Shown here one piece after another: positions 1-9,355 of a stretch of DNA of 64,000 nt. The stretch lies in NCBI GenBank assembly GCA_015295835.1, contig DVEG01000020.1, positions 393,709 to 457,708 of the forward strand, given 5' to 3'. The translations under genes were made by a program, and so were the position numbers. Every line of letters starts with the position of its first letter. Position 1 is the stretch's first letter. The stretch is from Oscillatoriaceae cyanobacterium M7585_C2015_266. GTDB lineage: Bacteria; Cyanobacteriota; Cyanobacteriia; Cyanobacteriales; Oscillatoriaceae. Below the pieces are notes generated by a model. It was given only the letters and a program-made list of their open reading frames with translations. It ran no database searches and was not told where the DNA came from.

Positions 1-123
1 TTCTCGATTATTTAGCGAGAGCGCTTTCACCAGTAAGGGTTAAAGCAAGGGTTTATGCGCTTAATCACTTTTATGTGAATTTCATCCAACCCAATCAGAT
101 ATAGTGCCGATTCAATTGCATTT

Positions 124-726
124 ATGATACAACTCCTAGCGGCTCTGTCTGCATCGGCAGCAGGAGGAATGCGGATAGCCCTACCCCTTTTGTTAATAGG
201 TTTATTGCAAGGCGAAAATCTTTGGTCCCAAGTGCCATTGTTATCTCAAATTCCGCCACCAGTAGTTGTGGGAGTGCTGGTGAGTTGGTCGTTATTTGAA
301 TTATTTGCCTCGAAACAGCTTTTAGGGCAGCGCATTCTTCTAATCGTTCAGCTTATTTTCAGTCCGCTTGTCGGAGCGATCATAGCAATGGCGAGCGCGC
401 AAATTACTTTTATAGAGGGTGATACTGACTTAAATATTCTGCTTTGGATTATCGGCATAGTCGGTGGTTTGTTAGCCCTTGTTCTCCAGCTTGTTCAAGC
501 CGGATGGTTTTATCGACTGCGCGGTTTGCCGCTATGGGCGATTTTGGCTCAAGATTTACTCTGTGTTTGTCTGGTTTTCTTCGCTTTTGATGCTCCCAGA
601 CAGGGTGGTTTGATTGCTCTACTTTTATTGTGGCTGGCAATTCGTAGTTCGCAGCAGTGGTACAACTGGTATGTGGAACAAGGGCCAGCAAGAAATCCCC
701 GTCGCTCCAAAAGTGAGCCAGATTGA
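124..726 (+). CDS. Multi-pass membrane protein, DUF4126-like
   Basis: The 200-residue product is almost entirely hydrophobic. About five membrane-spanning segments can be drawn (roughly residues 1-28, 47-66, 70-95, 104-126 and 136-173), followed by a short basic cytoplasmic-looking tail (NPRRSKSEPD). The opening SASAAGGMRIALPLLLIGLL, with small residues and a glycine pair in the first helix, is what I associate with the DUF4126 family, whose function is not established. The gene stands alone and is convergent with the ferrochelatase gene to its right. The family name comes from pattern memory, so the membrane topology is more secure than the assignment. Confidence 0.72.
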   Translation: MIQLLAALSASAAGGMRIALPLLLIGLLQGENLWSQVPLLSQIPPPVVVGVLVSWSLFELFASKQLLGQRILLIVQLIFSPLVGAIIAMASAQITFIEGDTDLNILLWIIGIVGGLLALVLQLVQAGWFYRLRGLPLWAILAQDLLCVCLVFFAFDAPRQGGLIALLLLWLAIRSSQQWYNWYVEQGPARNPRRSKSEPD

Positions 727-948
727 GCGGTTGTAAGTAAAGTTTTGTTTCAATTAATAGAGATTTCAGGTGAAGGGCTGGAACTTCAGGCAGGGTAAGG
801 GTTTGAGCCGAAAATTTCCAACCCTCGATTTTTACACCTACCGATTCATGTAAACTAAGTAACAACTGAGGCGACTTAGCTTAAGCGCTCGCCTGCTGAC
901 AACACCCACACAGTAAAAAAATTGCAGTATATCTGAACCGTAATAAAA

Positions 949-2112
949 CTAAAGTAAGCCGACAAAGTGCAGAGGTCCACGACCGACGAGTAATTCCAGA
1001 ACCAAAGCCATAAAACCAATCATAGCCAAACGACCATTCCACACTTCTGCCGCTGTAGTCATACCCCATTCCCAGCGCTCTTGGGGATACATTTTTACCT
1101 TTTTAGGTGGGTGCACCACCTGCTCCAGTTTGAGGCTGGGGGCGTTGAGGGATTCTACCACCATTTCGGCTAAATCATTAATAAAAACAGGATGGGTATT
1201 CAAAGCCGGCACACGGTGGAAATTGCGAATGCCTGATTTTTCCGCCAGAGCCCGATATTCCATATCAATTTCTTGTAGTGTTTCGATATGTTCAGAAACA
1301 AAGCTGATAGGAACAACGAGCAAATCCTTTACTCCAGAAGCGGCGAGAGCAGGGATGGCATCTTCTGTGTAGGGTTTTAGCCATTCTACAGGTCCGACGC
1401 GACTTTGATAAGCCAAAGTGTAGGCATTGGGGCGGTTGAGAGTTTTCATGATTAGCTCGGCACACTTTTCGATCTCTTCTTGATAAGGATCGCCGGCTTC
1501 TTCTACGTAGCTGAGGGGAACACCGTGAGCACTAAAGAAAATGTGAACACTTTCAGGATTGGGGAATTGATCGAGTTCCTGGGCAATTAGCTGAGCCATT
1601 GCTTGCAGGTAGCCGGCTCGCTGATACCAGGAGGGGATGACGGTATATTCAATTTGTTGTAAAGCTGGATCTTGTTGCCAAAGTTTTTCTAGTAGTCGGA
1701 AACTAGAACCGCTAGTGCTGATAGAGAATTGTGGATAGAGGGGGAGGATGACGAGTTTTTCTATGCGATCGCGTTTAATACGAGCAACTGCCTCTTCAGT
1801 AAAAGGGTGCCAATAGCGCATCCCTATATAAACTTGTGCCTCAATACCCCTTTGCTGTAGGTTTTGTTGTAAAGCAGTAGCTTGTTCTTCCGTAATCCGG
1901 CGCAAGGGAGAGCCCCCACCAATATGGCGATAGTTCTCCTGAGACTTACGGGTTCTCATCGTGGCAATTATCCATGCCAGGGGTTTTTGCAGCCAGGGAA
2001 AGGGCAAGCGAATTATTTCTGGATCGGAAAAAAGATTAAATAGAAAGGGCCCGACGTCCTCTAGCTGATCTGGCCCACCTAGATTGAGCAGTAAAACCCC
2101 TACACGGCCCAT
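949..2112 (-). CDS. hemH: Ferrochelatase with C-terminal chlorophyll-binding (CAB/HLIP-like) domain
   Basis: Inserts ferrous iron into protoporphyrin IX, the last step of haem synthesis. The 387-residue protein has the N-terminal [11 protein letters not shown] signature, the catalytic histidine in FFSAHGVP near residue 196, and the acidic [12 protein letters not shown] segment. Residues from about 340 onward form the extension typical of cyanobacterial and plastid type II ferrochelatases: a linker, then [21 protein letters not shown], whose E-x2-N-x-R pattern matches the chlorophyll-binding motif of high-light-inducible proteins, then a hydrophobic helix. This implies a thylakoid-anchored enzyme. 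It is transcribed alone, divergent from the methyltransferase gene at 2223. Confidence 0.97.
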   Translation of the reverse strand: MGRVGVLLLNLGGPDQLEDVGPFLFNLFSDPEIIRLPFPWLQKPLAWIIATMRTRKSQENYRHIGGGSPLRRITEEQATALQQNLQQRGIEAQVYIGMRYWHPFTEEAVARIKRDRIEKLVILPLYPQFSISTSGSSFRLLEKLWQQDPALQQIEYTVIPSWYQRAGYLQAMAQLIAQELDQFPNPESVHIFFSAHGVPLSYVEEAGDPYQEEIEKCAELIMKTLNRPNAYTLAYQSRVGPVEWLKPYTEDAIPALAASGVKDLLVVPISFVSEHIETLQEIDMEYRALAEKSGIRNFHRVPALNTHPVFINDLAEMVVESLNAPSLKLEQVVHPPKKVKMYPQERWEWGMTTAAEVWNGRLAMIGFMALVLELLVGRGPLHFVGLL

Positions 2113-2222
2113 AATATTAACAGTTTCTCCATTTTTTCATTTTCGTTACCGATTTTAACAATAAAATTTGCAAACAAGTTAAGCTAGTTAATAAGGGCAA
2201 GAGATTTTAACAAGGGTGAATT

Positions 2223-2846
2223 GTGGCCACAATTCTGCGAGACTTGAGTTATCGGTATCAGTGGTTATACGATGCGCTCGCTGCTGTCGCCACCCTCAGT
2301 GTTGGCGGAGAAAAAAGATTCCGTCAGCTAGCACTGCAATCTTTGACTATCAATCCTGAAACAAAAGTACTGGATTTATGCTGTGGCTCAGGGCAGACGA
2401 CTCAAGTGCTCGTGAAATATTCCAAACATGTCACAGGTTTAGACGCTTCACCCTTATCCCTGAAACGAGCACGACAGAATGTTCCCCAAGCAGAATATGT
2501 GGAAGCATTTGCAGAAATGATGCCTTTCCCCGATCAGTATTTTGACTTAGTGCATTCCAGCGCTGCTATGCACGAGATGGAACCGGAGCAGTTGCGACAA
2601 ATTCTCCAAGAGGTATATCGAGTACTGAAACCAAAAGGAGTGTTTGCCATGAGTGACTTTCATCAACCGAAAAATCCAATTTTTGGATTTGGGTTAGTAA
2701 TATTTCTGTGGTTGTTTGAAACTGAGACTTCTTGGCAGTTACTAAAAACTGATTTAGTGGCATTGCTGTCACAAGTTGGGTTTAGTCGCTGCGCTCGCAC
2801 TCTTTACGCTGGCGGCAGTTTACAAGTAATTCAAGCTTGGAAGTGA
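2223..2846 (+). CDS. Class I SAM-dependent methyltransferase
   Basis: This 207-residue protein has a Rossmann-type methyltransferase core. Motif I is VLDLCCGSGQTTQ near residues 47-59, an acidic residue ends strand 2 (TGLDASPLSL), and a YFDLVHSSAAMHEM motif IV region follows. The overall layout resembles the UbiE/Methyltransf_11 group, but no substrate-specific feature is visible. The reading frame opens with GTG; no in-frame ATG precedes the conserved core. It is divergent from hemH, with a 110-base AT-rich gap that could hold both promoters. The substrate is unknown; a quinone, tocopherol or small-molecule role would be a guess. Confidence 0.85.
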   Translation: MATILRDLSYRYQWLYDALAAVATLSVGGEKRFRQLALQSLTINPETKVLDLCCGSGQTTQVLVKYSKHVTGLDASPLSLKRARQNVPQAEYVEAFAEMMPFPDQYFDLVHSSAAMHEMEPEQLRQILQEVYRVLKPKGVFAMSDFHQPKNPIFGFGLVIFLWLFETETSWQLLKTDLVALLSQVGFSRCARTLYAGGSLQVIQAWK

Positions 2847-2876
2847 GTATTTTCAGAAACCTGCTTTCTTACTACT

Positions 2877-3428
2877 TTACTCTTCCGGAGCAAAAACATA
2901 TGCGTATATTTCTGACACTTCTATACACAGCCCCACTGAATTAAGTAAAAGTTTGTCGTCTTCTCTCAATTTTTCCACCCCCCAATTGCCTTTATAATCT
3001 TTCCTAAACACTTCTACATTTACTTTATTTTCATCTATTAAAACATATTCCTCAAGGCTTGGCAATTGCTTATATACTTTCCATTTTTCGCAGCGCTCAG
3101 TGCCTTCTGTATTGGCAGCTACTACTTCTATAAGCAAACAGGGGCTAGTCTTAAAATTTTTGTTACTTTCTTTACTTTCATCTACTACCATCAAATCTGG
3201 ATAATAACAAACCTCAGCCGATTCTATCCAAAGTTTCATATCGCCAATAAAAAGGCGAAGATTATTTTTATTTTTGCTAGATAAAAAACAACAGCTAATA
3301 TGATTAAGAATCAAGTTATGTCTTTCGCTTAGTTCAGACAGTTCAAATAAATAACCGCTGATGTATTCACAGCGAGCTAAGCTATATTTTTCTTGTTGGA
3401 GATATTCGTCAAATGTAAGGTTTGGCAT
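2877..3428 (-). CDS. Uma2/DUF820-family putative nuclease-fold protein
   Basis: The 183-residue product begins MPNLTFDEYLQQEKYS and carries the restriction-endonuclease-like core typical of the Uma2 (DUF820) family, which is hugely expanded in cyanobacteria. Visible elements are the conserved N-terminal YISGYLFELSELSERHN segment, YYPDLMVVDES supplying the PD, and LLIEVVAANTE supplying the E-x-V strand, followed by KWKVYKQLPSLEEYVLID. Cellular function in cyanobacteria is not established. It is a single gene, convergent with the methyltransferase, separated from it by only about 30 bases. Confidence 0.88.
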   Translation of the reverse strand: MPNLTFDEYLQQEKYSLARCEYISGYLFELSELSERHNLILNHISCCFLSSKNKNNLRLFIGDMKLWIESAEVCYYPDLMVVDESKESNKNFKTSPCLLIEVVAANTEGTERCEKWKVYKQLPSLEEYVLIDENKVNVEVFRKDYKGNWGVEKLREDDKLLLNSVGLCIEVSEIYAYVFAPEE

Positions 3429-3571
3429 TTTCTACAAAACAACAAAAAAATTATACTAGCAAAGTCATATATGGGGCGAGAATTGGCATAATTTTCGATA
3501 TCCTGACTGAGTATTACTGATTAAAAAATTTTTTGGCGATCGCCAATTACCCATTCCCCATCATCAAATAT

Positions 3572-4756
3572 CTAAATCTCGTAATTTGTCACATTCATTG
3601 CTCGTGCCAACTCAGCAGCAACTTCAGGGCGCGAAAACTCCGGTGGCGGCAATATACCTGCTCGCAACATTTCTCTTACCTTAGTTCCCGACAAGTGAAT
3701 ACGTTGCTCTGGTGTACTGGGGCTAGTTTTAGTAGTAGCCATTTGCTGAGAAACTTTACAGTAAAAAGCATGCTCAAATTTCATTGGCACGATTCCCAGT
3801 TCAGCTGGTTCAAATTCATCGAAAATATGTTGGGCATCATAGGTACCATAATAATTACCAACGCCAGCATGATCTCGCCCAACAATAAAGTGCGTACAGC
3901 CGTAGTTTTTGCGGATTAAGGCATGGAAAATAGCCTCACGCGGACCTGCATAGCGCATAGAACAGGGGTTAATAGCCAAAATAACTCGCTCTTTGGGAAA
4001 ATATTTTTCCAACAAAATTTCATAGCAGCGCATTCGCACATCAGCGGGGATATCATCATCTTTAGTCACCCCCACTAATGGATGTAGAAACAAACCGTCT
4101 ACAAGTTCGAGAGCGCACTTTAAAATATATTCATGAGCGCGGTGAATGGGGTTGCGAGTTTGGAAACCGACGATAGTTTTCCAGCCTTTTTCTTTAAATA
4201 GTAATCGCGACTGTGCAGGATCAATTTGGTAGGCGGAAAAAAAGGGGTGCGGTTCACGTTCCAGCAGCCATACTTGCCCTGCTAGATAAATAGGTCCTTG
4301 ATTGTAAAGCACCTGGACACCAGGGTGTTTTTCGTCATCGGTGCGGTAAACATTAATAGCTTCGTGTGCTTTGTTATAGCGATATTTTTGGCTTAGTTCC
4401 AGCACGCCCACAAATCGCCCATTAGGGTCATCCAGGCGTATCCAGTTGCCTTCTGTCAGGGGTTTTGCTACTTCTTCGCTAACAGGGAGAGTGATTGGTA
4501 TCGACCAAGGCAGCCCATTAGCTAGGCGCATTTCGGTGACGACTGACTCATAATTGGCTCGATCCATGAACCCGGTAAGGGGGCTAAGGGCGCCAATAGC
4601 GATCGCTATAAGATCAGAAAGCGATCGCTCATTTAACTGTACTCGCGGTAATTCATCTGCTCGTTCGATAAATTCTCTTTTTTCTGCTGGTGTAGCAATA
4701 CGATTAATCAGTTTGCCGCCGTGCGGCGCGATCCCATCTGAACTGTAGTAACCCAA
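3572..4756 (-). CDS. sat: Sulfate adenylyltransferase (ATP sulfurylase)
   Basis: Activates sulfate with ATP to adenosine 5'-phosphosulfate, the first step of assimilatory sulfate reduction. The 394-residue protein shows the PUA-like N-terminal part, then the catalytic nucleotidyltransferase signatures [13 protein letters not shown], with the QxRNPxHxxH motif, and [10 protein letters not shown]. The [23 protein letters not shown]-like segment precedes the latter. The length fits the monofunctional bacterial family with no APS-kinase domain. Its start is ATG at 4756, preceded by a 166-base gap after mnmA that contains two overlapping hairpins, so expression may be controlled in the leader. Confidence 0.97.
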   Translation of the reverse strand: MGYYSSDGIAPHGGKLINRIATPAEKREFIERADELPRVQLNERSLSDLIAIAIGALSPLTGFMDRANYESVVTEMRLANGLPWSIPITLPVSEEVAKPLTEGNWIRLDDPNGRFVGVLELSQKYRYNKAHEAINVYRTDDEKHPGVQVLYNQGPIYLAGQVWLLEREPHPFFSAYQIDPAQSRLLFKEKGWKTIVGFQTRNPIHRAHEYILKCALELVDGLFLHPLVGVTKDDDIPADVRMRCYEILLEKYFPKERVILAINPCSMRYAGPREAIFHALIRKNYGCTHFIVGRDHAGVGNYYGTYDAQHIFDEFEPAELGIVPMKFEHAFYCKVSQQMATTKTSPSTPEQRIHLSGTKVREMLRAGILPPPEFSRPEVAAELARAMNVTNYEI

Positions 4757-4834
4757 AGCTATTCCTACCTTATTGCTTATTGACTGCGTTACTATTTTTT
4801 TTTATGGTATTATGGTTTCCCGTCTGCTTGCCAA

Positions 4835-4870
4835 ACCCTAGAATATCTAGGGTACGGTATTGCCGCACCC
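4835..4870 (-). promoter_or_regulatory. Two overlapping, mutually exclusive hairpins upstream of sat
   Basis: Hairpin A (4835-4853) has perfect 8-bp arms, ACCCTAGA and TCTAGGGT, with loop ATA. Hairpin B (4850-4870) pairs GGGTACGG with CCGCACCC, with one A-C mismatch and loop TATTG. They share GGGT at 4850-4853, so only one can form fully in a given transcript. The site lies between the mnmA stop and the sat start on the minus strand. It could be an mnmA terminator or a simple attenuator. No long T-run follows, so terminator function is uncertain. Confidence 0.4.
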
Positions 4871-4922
4871 TTATCTATCGTATTTATTTGATTTCAACTT
4901 TTCTCTTGCGAGGGCATTTTTA

Positions 4923-5978
4923 TTAATCGGGAGTTTCAATAATTCCCCCGCCAAGAAGTATATCACCATCATACCATACAGCAGCTTGACCGGGAGTAAT
5001 TCCGAATTGTGGCTCGTCAAAGACGATTCGTACCTTATTATTTTTTATCGGAATTACCGTTGCCATGCTAGCGGGTGAACGGTAGCGCACTTGCACCATT
5101 GCCTGAATTGGCTGTTGTGGTTTAGAAATTGATACCCAGTTGACACTGTGTACCGTACATTCGCTTTGGTGGGCACTGGCGCGCTCGCCCACTATTACCC
5201 GATTACGTACTGCATCCAGCCCTATAACATAAAGTGGTTCTTTCGCCGCAATTCCGATCCCCTTACGTTGTCCAATTGTAAAGTGGTGAATGCCATCATG
5301 ATAACCCAGCACTCGCCCTTGTTTATCCACGATTTCACCTTTTTGTGTACCAAGGTACTTATCCAAAAAAGCCCGCATTGAGCCATTCGCTTCAACCAAG
5401 CATAAATCCTGACTTTCCGGCTTATTTGCTGTTTTCAGCCCATATTTTGCTGCCATTTCCCTGGTTTGTACTTTTGTATACTCTCCCAAGGGAAACACAC
5501 TCCCTGCTAGTAATTCTTGGGATAAGTCATACAAAAAATAGGACTGATCTTTTACCAGATCAATTGCCCGCAGCAATTGGTAGCGTTTTGTTTCTGGATT
5601 GTACTGAATGCGTGCATAGTGCCCAGTAGCGATTTTGTCAATTCCCAATTCTTCCCGGGCATATTCCAGCATCGGGCCAAATTTTACAGTTTTATTACAC
5701 TGCGAACAAGGCAGGGGTGTGACACCTGCGCTGTAGCCTGCGACTAAATAATCAACAATTTGGCGCTGGAAAACCTCCCGGCTATCGATAATGTGGTGGG
5801 AAATTCCCAACTGTTCGCAAATGTGGGCAGCATCGACCATTCCCTGAGAGCAGCATTGTCCTTTTCCTTTCATCAGCCAAAGGGTCAGCCCTACCACTTC
5901 ATAACCTTGATGGTGTAGAATTGCTGCAGCCGTTGAACTATCGACCCCACCGGAGAGGCCCACCACAATCTTGTTCAT
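4923..5978 (-). CDS. mnmA: tRNA-specific 2-thiouridylase MnmA
   Basis: Thiolates U34 of tRNA Lys, Glu and Gln in the cytoplasm, using ATP and sulfur relayed by persulfide carriers. The 351-residue protein opens with the PP-loop [16 protein letters not shown]. It has the conserved nucleophile cysteine in [13 protein letters not shown] (about residues 93-96), the second catalytic cysteine in [10 protein letters not shown], and the C-terminal beta-barrel region ending near [18 protein letters not shown]. Both cysteines needed for the persulfide mechanism are present. It precedes sat in the same direction by about 166 bases. The shared sulfur theme is suggestive but co-transcription is not shown. 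Confidence 0.97.
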   Translation of the reverse strand: MNKIVVGLSGGVDSSTAAAILHHQGYEVVGLTLWLMKGKGQCCSQGMVDAAHICEQLGISHHIIDSREVFQRQIVDYLVAGYSAGVTPLPCSQCNKTVKFGPMLEYAREELGIDKIATGHYARIQYNPETKRYQLLRAIDLVKDQSYFLYDLSQELLAGSVFPLGEYTKVQTREMAAKYGLKTANKPESQDLCLVEANGSMRAFLDKYLGTQKGEIVDKQGRVLGYHDGIHHFTIGQRKGIGIAAKEPLYVIGLDAVRNRVIVGERASAHQSECTVHSVNWVSISKPQQPIQAMVQVRYRSPASMATVIPIKNNKVRIVFDEPQFGITPGQAAVWYDGDILLGGGIIETPD

Positions 5979-6073
5979 ATTTTGAACTGTGGAAAAAACT
6001 TCTTAACTATTTTATTTTTTTTAAACTAGCATGAGAATTTCCTTGCAGCGGTTGTAATCAGAGAGCGATTAAT

Positions 6074-6727
6074 ATGCTGAAGATGCTCCTAAATCCTAGA
6101 GCTGCTATAAACAGGTTATCTCTTTTCCAGTTGCTGTTGGCGGGTTGTCTATTTTACTGGCAGTATCCAGCTGCTGTCTGGGCTGAATCTGGTGTTTTAC
6201 GAATCTCTAAGGTGCCAAACTGGCAAATAGCGGAAAATAGATATCTGGTTTATATCAACGGGGAGAGTGATTTACTGCTGGAACAAGTCCGCAAGGTGGA
6301 GCCGGAAGCGTTTATAACAAATTTGCAGGGAAGAAGAAGAATTCAAGCTGGGGTGTTTCAAAATCGCCGCGCAGCTGAACGCCAGGTAAAAGCGCTGGAA
6401 AGTCAGGGTATCGGGGCAGAAATCGTTAGAATTAATTATGCCACTCCGTCGCAGATTAGTTTACTGCCAAGTTTAATTGGCTCGGATAATCTCAGCAAAA
6501 GCAAAAATTATTTTGTGGTTATACCTGCACCACTGGCAGATTTACAAGATATTGAAAATCAAGTTATCCGAGTAGGTGCACCAGCTAGAGGGGTTCGTAA
6601 ACGCCGAATTCCGCGTGGGAATCACGTACTGGTGGGGCCATTTGCAGCTCGTGAGCATGCGGAGCGCTGGAATCGTTATTTGTCGGATTTCGGGCTGACG
6701 AATGCTCGGGTTTATTACGGGAGATAG
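6074..6727 (+). CDS. Secreted SPOR-like domain protein
   Basis: The 217-residue product starts with a short basic segment and a hydrophobic stretch (FQLLLAGCLFYWQYPAAVWA, about residues 18-37) that reads as a signal peptide or anchor. It continues with two repeats resembling SPOR folds. The first, around residues 88-118, contains RRRIQAGVFQNRRAAERQVKALESQGIGAEIV. The second, near the C-terminus, reads RRIPRGNHVLVGPFAAREHAERWNRYLSDFG. SPOR domains bind denuded septal peptidoglycan, so an envelope role is likely. The stop is 18 bases before the next gene, suggesting one transcript with the hydrate-repair enzyme. Confidence 0.72.
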   Translation: MLKMLLNPRAAINRLSLFQLLLAGCLFYWQYPAAVWAESGVLRISKVPNWQIAENRYLVYINGESDLLLEQVRKVEPEAFITNLQGRRRIQAGVFQNRRAAERQVKALESQGIGAEIVRINYATPSQISLLPSLIGSDNLSKSKNYFVVIPAPLADLQDIENQVIRVGAPARGVRKRRIPRGNHVLVGPFAAREHAERWNRYLSDFGLTNARVYYGR

Positions 6728-6745
6728 GAAAAGGGAAGGTAGGCT

Positions 6746-8287
6746 GTGGGGGAAAGAGAAAACCGCCAAGAAGTAATTCAGCAGATTGTTGTTACTGCTG
6801 AACAAATGCGGGCAATTGAATCGCGAGTTTTTGATGCAGGAATGCCAGTGGCGGCTTTGATGGAAAAGGTGGCTCTGGCGATCGCTCGTCGTATTCAATC
6901 ACTCTATCCACAACCGGGGCGGGCAGGAGTTTTGGTAGGCCCTGGCCACAATGGCGGCGATGCTTTGGTGGTGGCGCGGGAGCTGCATTTTCTCGGCTGG
7001 GAGGTAATGGTTTATGCTCCTTTGCAAAAGCTTAAGGAGCTTACCAGTCAGCACGCTAAGTATGCTGCTAGTCTGGGTATCCCTTTTTATCAGGAAGTTT
7101 CCCCTCTGTCTGAGTGCGATTTGCTAATTGACGGTTTATTTGGATTTGGGCTGGAAAGAGCTATTTCTGAGCCGATTGCAAGTGCAATTAATGAAATAAA
7201 TCAGTGGTGTAAGCCGGTTGTCAGTATCGATTTGCCTTCCGGTTTGCATACTGATACCGGAGAGGTTTTGGGAACGGCAATTCGCGCCACTCATACGTTT
7301 TGTTTGGGTTTGTGGAAGTTGGGCTTGCTGCAAGAGCGAGCGCTCTTGTATCTGGGAAGGGTTGAGCTAATTGATTTTGATTTGCCTTTGGCTGATATTC
7401 GGGCAGTGCTTAACTCGCAACCACCAATTACTAGAATTACGGCCGCTTCGGCTTTGGCTCGTCTTCCTCTACCTCGTTCCCTGGATTGTCATAAGTATAA
7501 AAATGGTCATTTGTTGTTGGTTTGCGGTTCTCGTAAGTATACAGGAGCGGCAATTTTGAGTGGTTTGGGAGCCCGTGCTTCTGGGGTGGGTATGTTGTCT
7601 CTGGCTGTGCCAGAGTCTATTAAGCCGCTGCTTATTTCTTATTTGCCAGAAGCTCTGGTTTTTGGCTGCCCAGAAACAGAGTCTGGAGCGATCGCTTCTC
7701 TTTCTCCTGATTTGCAACTCGATTCCTATAGTGCTATTGCTGCCGGTCCGGGTTTGACTCCCCTGGCAGTTGCAGTGCTTGAGTCTCTCCTAAAGTGTGA
7801 TCGCCCCTTTGTTATTGATGCCGACGGTTTAAATATTCTTTCTCTTCTCGGCACTATCCCCTCTCTCCAAAAACGCCAAGCTCCTACTGTTCTCACCCCC
7901 CATGTCGGTGAGTTCAAACGCTTATTTCCTGACTTTGACTTGACAAATAATCGCATTCATGCTGTCCGTCAGGCTGCTCAAAAAACTGGAGCAGTGGTTT
8001 TGTTGAAGGGCGCCAGAAGTACCCTCGCTTTCCCTAATGGTGCAATTTCTATTCTACCTGAAAGCACTCCGGCTTTGGCACGCGGCGGTAGCGGCGACGT
8101 TTTGACTGGCTTACTTGGTGGGTTGATGGCTCAAGCATCTGCTGTCAGTTATCCTGTTGAAGAATTAACTAAAACTGCAGTTTGGTGGCACGCACGCGCA
8201 GGTATCTTGGCAGCACAAGAGCGCACGGAATTGGGAGTGGATGCGTTTACGCTTACTCAGTATTTAATGCAAGCTTTGCAGAAATAA
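6746..8287 (+). CDS. nnr: Bifunctional NAD(P)H-hydrate epimerase / ADP-dependent dehydratase
   Basis: Repairs hydrated NADH and NADPH. The N-terminal YjeF domain (about residues 10-225, with VGPGHNGGDALVVAREL) interconverts R and S epimers. The C-terminal ribokinase-like domain (about 230-513, with KNGHLLLVCGSRKYTGAAIL and the phosphate-binding LARGGSGDVLTGLLGGL) dehydrates the S form using ADP. The 513-residue length is normal for the fused bacterial enzyme. The start is GTG at 6746, placed after a purine-rich GGAAGG ribosome-binding site that lies just past the stop of the SPOR-like gene. An ATG start is not available before the first domain. Confidence 0.95.
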   Translation: MGERENRQEVIQQIVVTAEQMRAIESRVFDAGMPVAALMEKVALAIARRIQSLYPQPGRAGVLVGPGHNGGDALVVARELHFLGWEVMVYAPLQKLKELTSQHAKYAASLGIPFYQEVSPLSECDLLIDGLFGFGLERAISEPIASAINEINQWCKPVVSIDLPSGLHTDTGEVLGTAIRATHTFCLGLWKLGLLQERALLYLGRVELIDFDLPLADIRAVLNSQPPITRITAASALARLPLPRSLDCHKYKNGHLLLVCGSRKYTGAAILSGLGARASGVGMLSLAVPESIKPLLISYLPEALVFGCPETESGAIASLSPDLQLDSYSAIAAGPGLTPLAVAVLESLLKCDRPFVIDADGLNILSLLGTIPSLQKRQAPTVLTPHVGEFKRLFPDFDLTNNRIHAVRQAAQKTGAVVLLKGARSTLAFPNGAISILPESTPALARGGSGDVLTGLLGGLMAQASAVSYPVEELTKTAVWWHARAGILAAQERTELGVDAFTLTQYLMQALQK

Positions 8288-8418
8288 TCAGCTTTGGCAA
8301 AAGTATTCATCCGTTTAAAGTAAATTTTTTGGGCAGAAATTTCTTTTGCTGCATTGTCACTATGAAATTGCAAATAAGTTATGGTTTTGCGGAGGATTTT
8401 TGGTAAAATAGCAACAGC

Positions 8419-8437
8419 CCCCGTTTAGTTAACGGGG
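8419..8437. terminator. Hairpin between convergent genes
   Basis: Perfect 7-bp arms, CCCCGTT and AACGGGG, enclose a TAGTT loop in the gap between the hydrate-repair gene (plus) and the PHP gene (minus). Its position fits a shared bidirectional terminator, though neither side has a long T-run. Confidence 0.5.
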
Positions 8438-8446
8438 TATAAAGCT

Positions 8447-9259
8447 CTATTTCAAACTATGGGCGGCTTGTTTGATAGGTTCGAGAAAAGACAGGGAAAG
8501 GTGCAACATATTGAGAACAGTGCCCTCCGAACTAGGGCCATGATAGTCGCTGCCGCCTGTAATCAGTAAACCATAATGGGCGCATAGTTTTTCTAAATTC
8601 TGAATTTCTGTAGGAGTGTGGCTTGGATGGTACACCTCAACCCCCATTAACCCTGCTTCTACTAATTGTTTAAGAACCTCTTCAACGGCACCGCCTCGGA
8701 ACAAATAGGGATGCGCCCAGACGGGAACTGCTCCGCAAGCGCGTAATAAAGAAATTCCTTCAGAAAAAGAGAATTTATGATAATCGACATAGGCAGGGCC
8801 ATCATCGCGTAACCAGCGCTCGAAAGCTTCGCGAGTTGATTGAACATATCCGGCTTTCAGAAGTGCGGTAGCGATATGTGGACGACCTGGTACTATGTTA
8901 TTACCGATATCAGGCAATTTAATTGGGTAGCCCAATTCGGCTAGTTTGTTAATTATTTCTTGGGCGCGGTTTTGGCGTTTTTGTTGAAGTTCACGCAGGG
9001 GTTCTTGCAACTTGTTGCGATTGGGATAAAAGCCTAAGATATGTAGCGAGCGCTCGTTGTAAACGGTACTTAATTCAATACCGGGAACGATTTCTACATT
9101 ATAATCTTGAGCTGCTGCTAGTGCCTCATCCCAGCCATTGAGGCTATCGTGATCAGTAATTGCCAGGGCGCGAACCCCTGCCGAAGCAGCAGCTTGTACG
9201 AGTTCTTTTGGGGTAAGAGTTCCGTCAGAATAAGTTGTGTGAGCGTGTAAGTCCAGCAT
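8447..9259 (-). CDS. PHP-domain phosphoesterase
   Basis: A 270-residue cytoplasmic protein with the polymerase-and-histidinol-phosphatase fold. Metal ligands are visible in DLHAHTTYSDG (residues 3-13), ALAITDHDSLNG (about 34-45), the glutamate of IVPGIELST, and the C-terminal LITGGSDYHGPSSEG. This set matches the YciV/RNase AM and 3',5'-nucleoside bisphosphate phosphatase group. The exact substrate (pAp or short RNA 5' ends) cannot be fixed from motifs alone. It is divergent from the MBL-fold gene at 9356. Confidence 0.9.
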   Translation of the reverse strand: MLDLHAHTTYSDGTLTPKELVQAAASAGVRALAITDHDSLNGWDEALAAAQDYNVEIVPGIELSTVYNERSLHILGFYPNRNKLQEPLRELQQKRQNRAQEIINKLAELGYPIKLPDIGNNIVPGRPHIATALLKAGYVQSTREAFERWLRDDGPAYVDYHKFSFSEGISLLRACGAVPVWAHPYLFRGGAVEEVLKQLVEAGLMGVEVYHPSHTPTEIQNLEKLCAHYGLLITGGSDYHGPSSEGTVLNMLHLSLSFLEPIKQAAHSLK

Positions 9260-9355
9260 TTTTCCTATGTGGGAGCGAGATAAGAAGTGATAGCCTAATT
9301 AGAGGAGCGATCGCTCTTTACCAGATTAAGAAATAGTTTAATTTCAACAAATTCC

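Noticed and set aside
449-865. A 138-codon open frame on the minus strand opposite the DUF4126-like gene
   Set aside because: Its C-terminal two-thirds overlap the real membrane-protein gene in antisense. No recognisable motif or ribosome-binding site; composition looks like a shadow frame.
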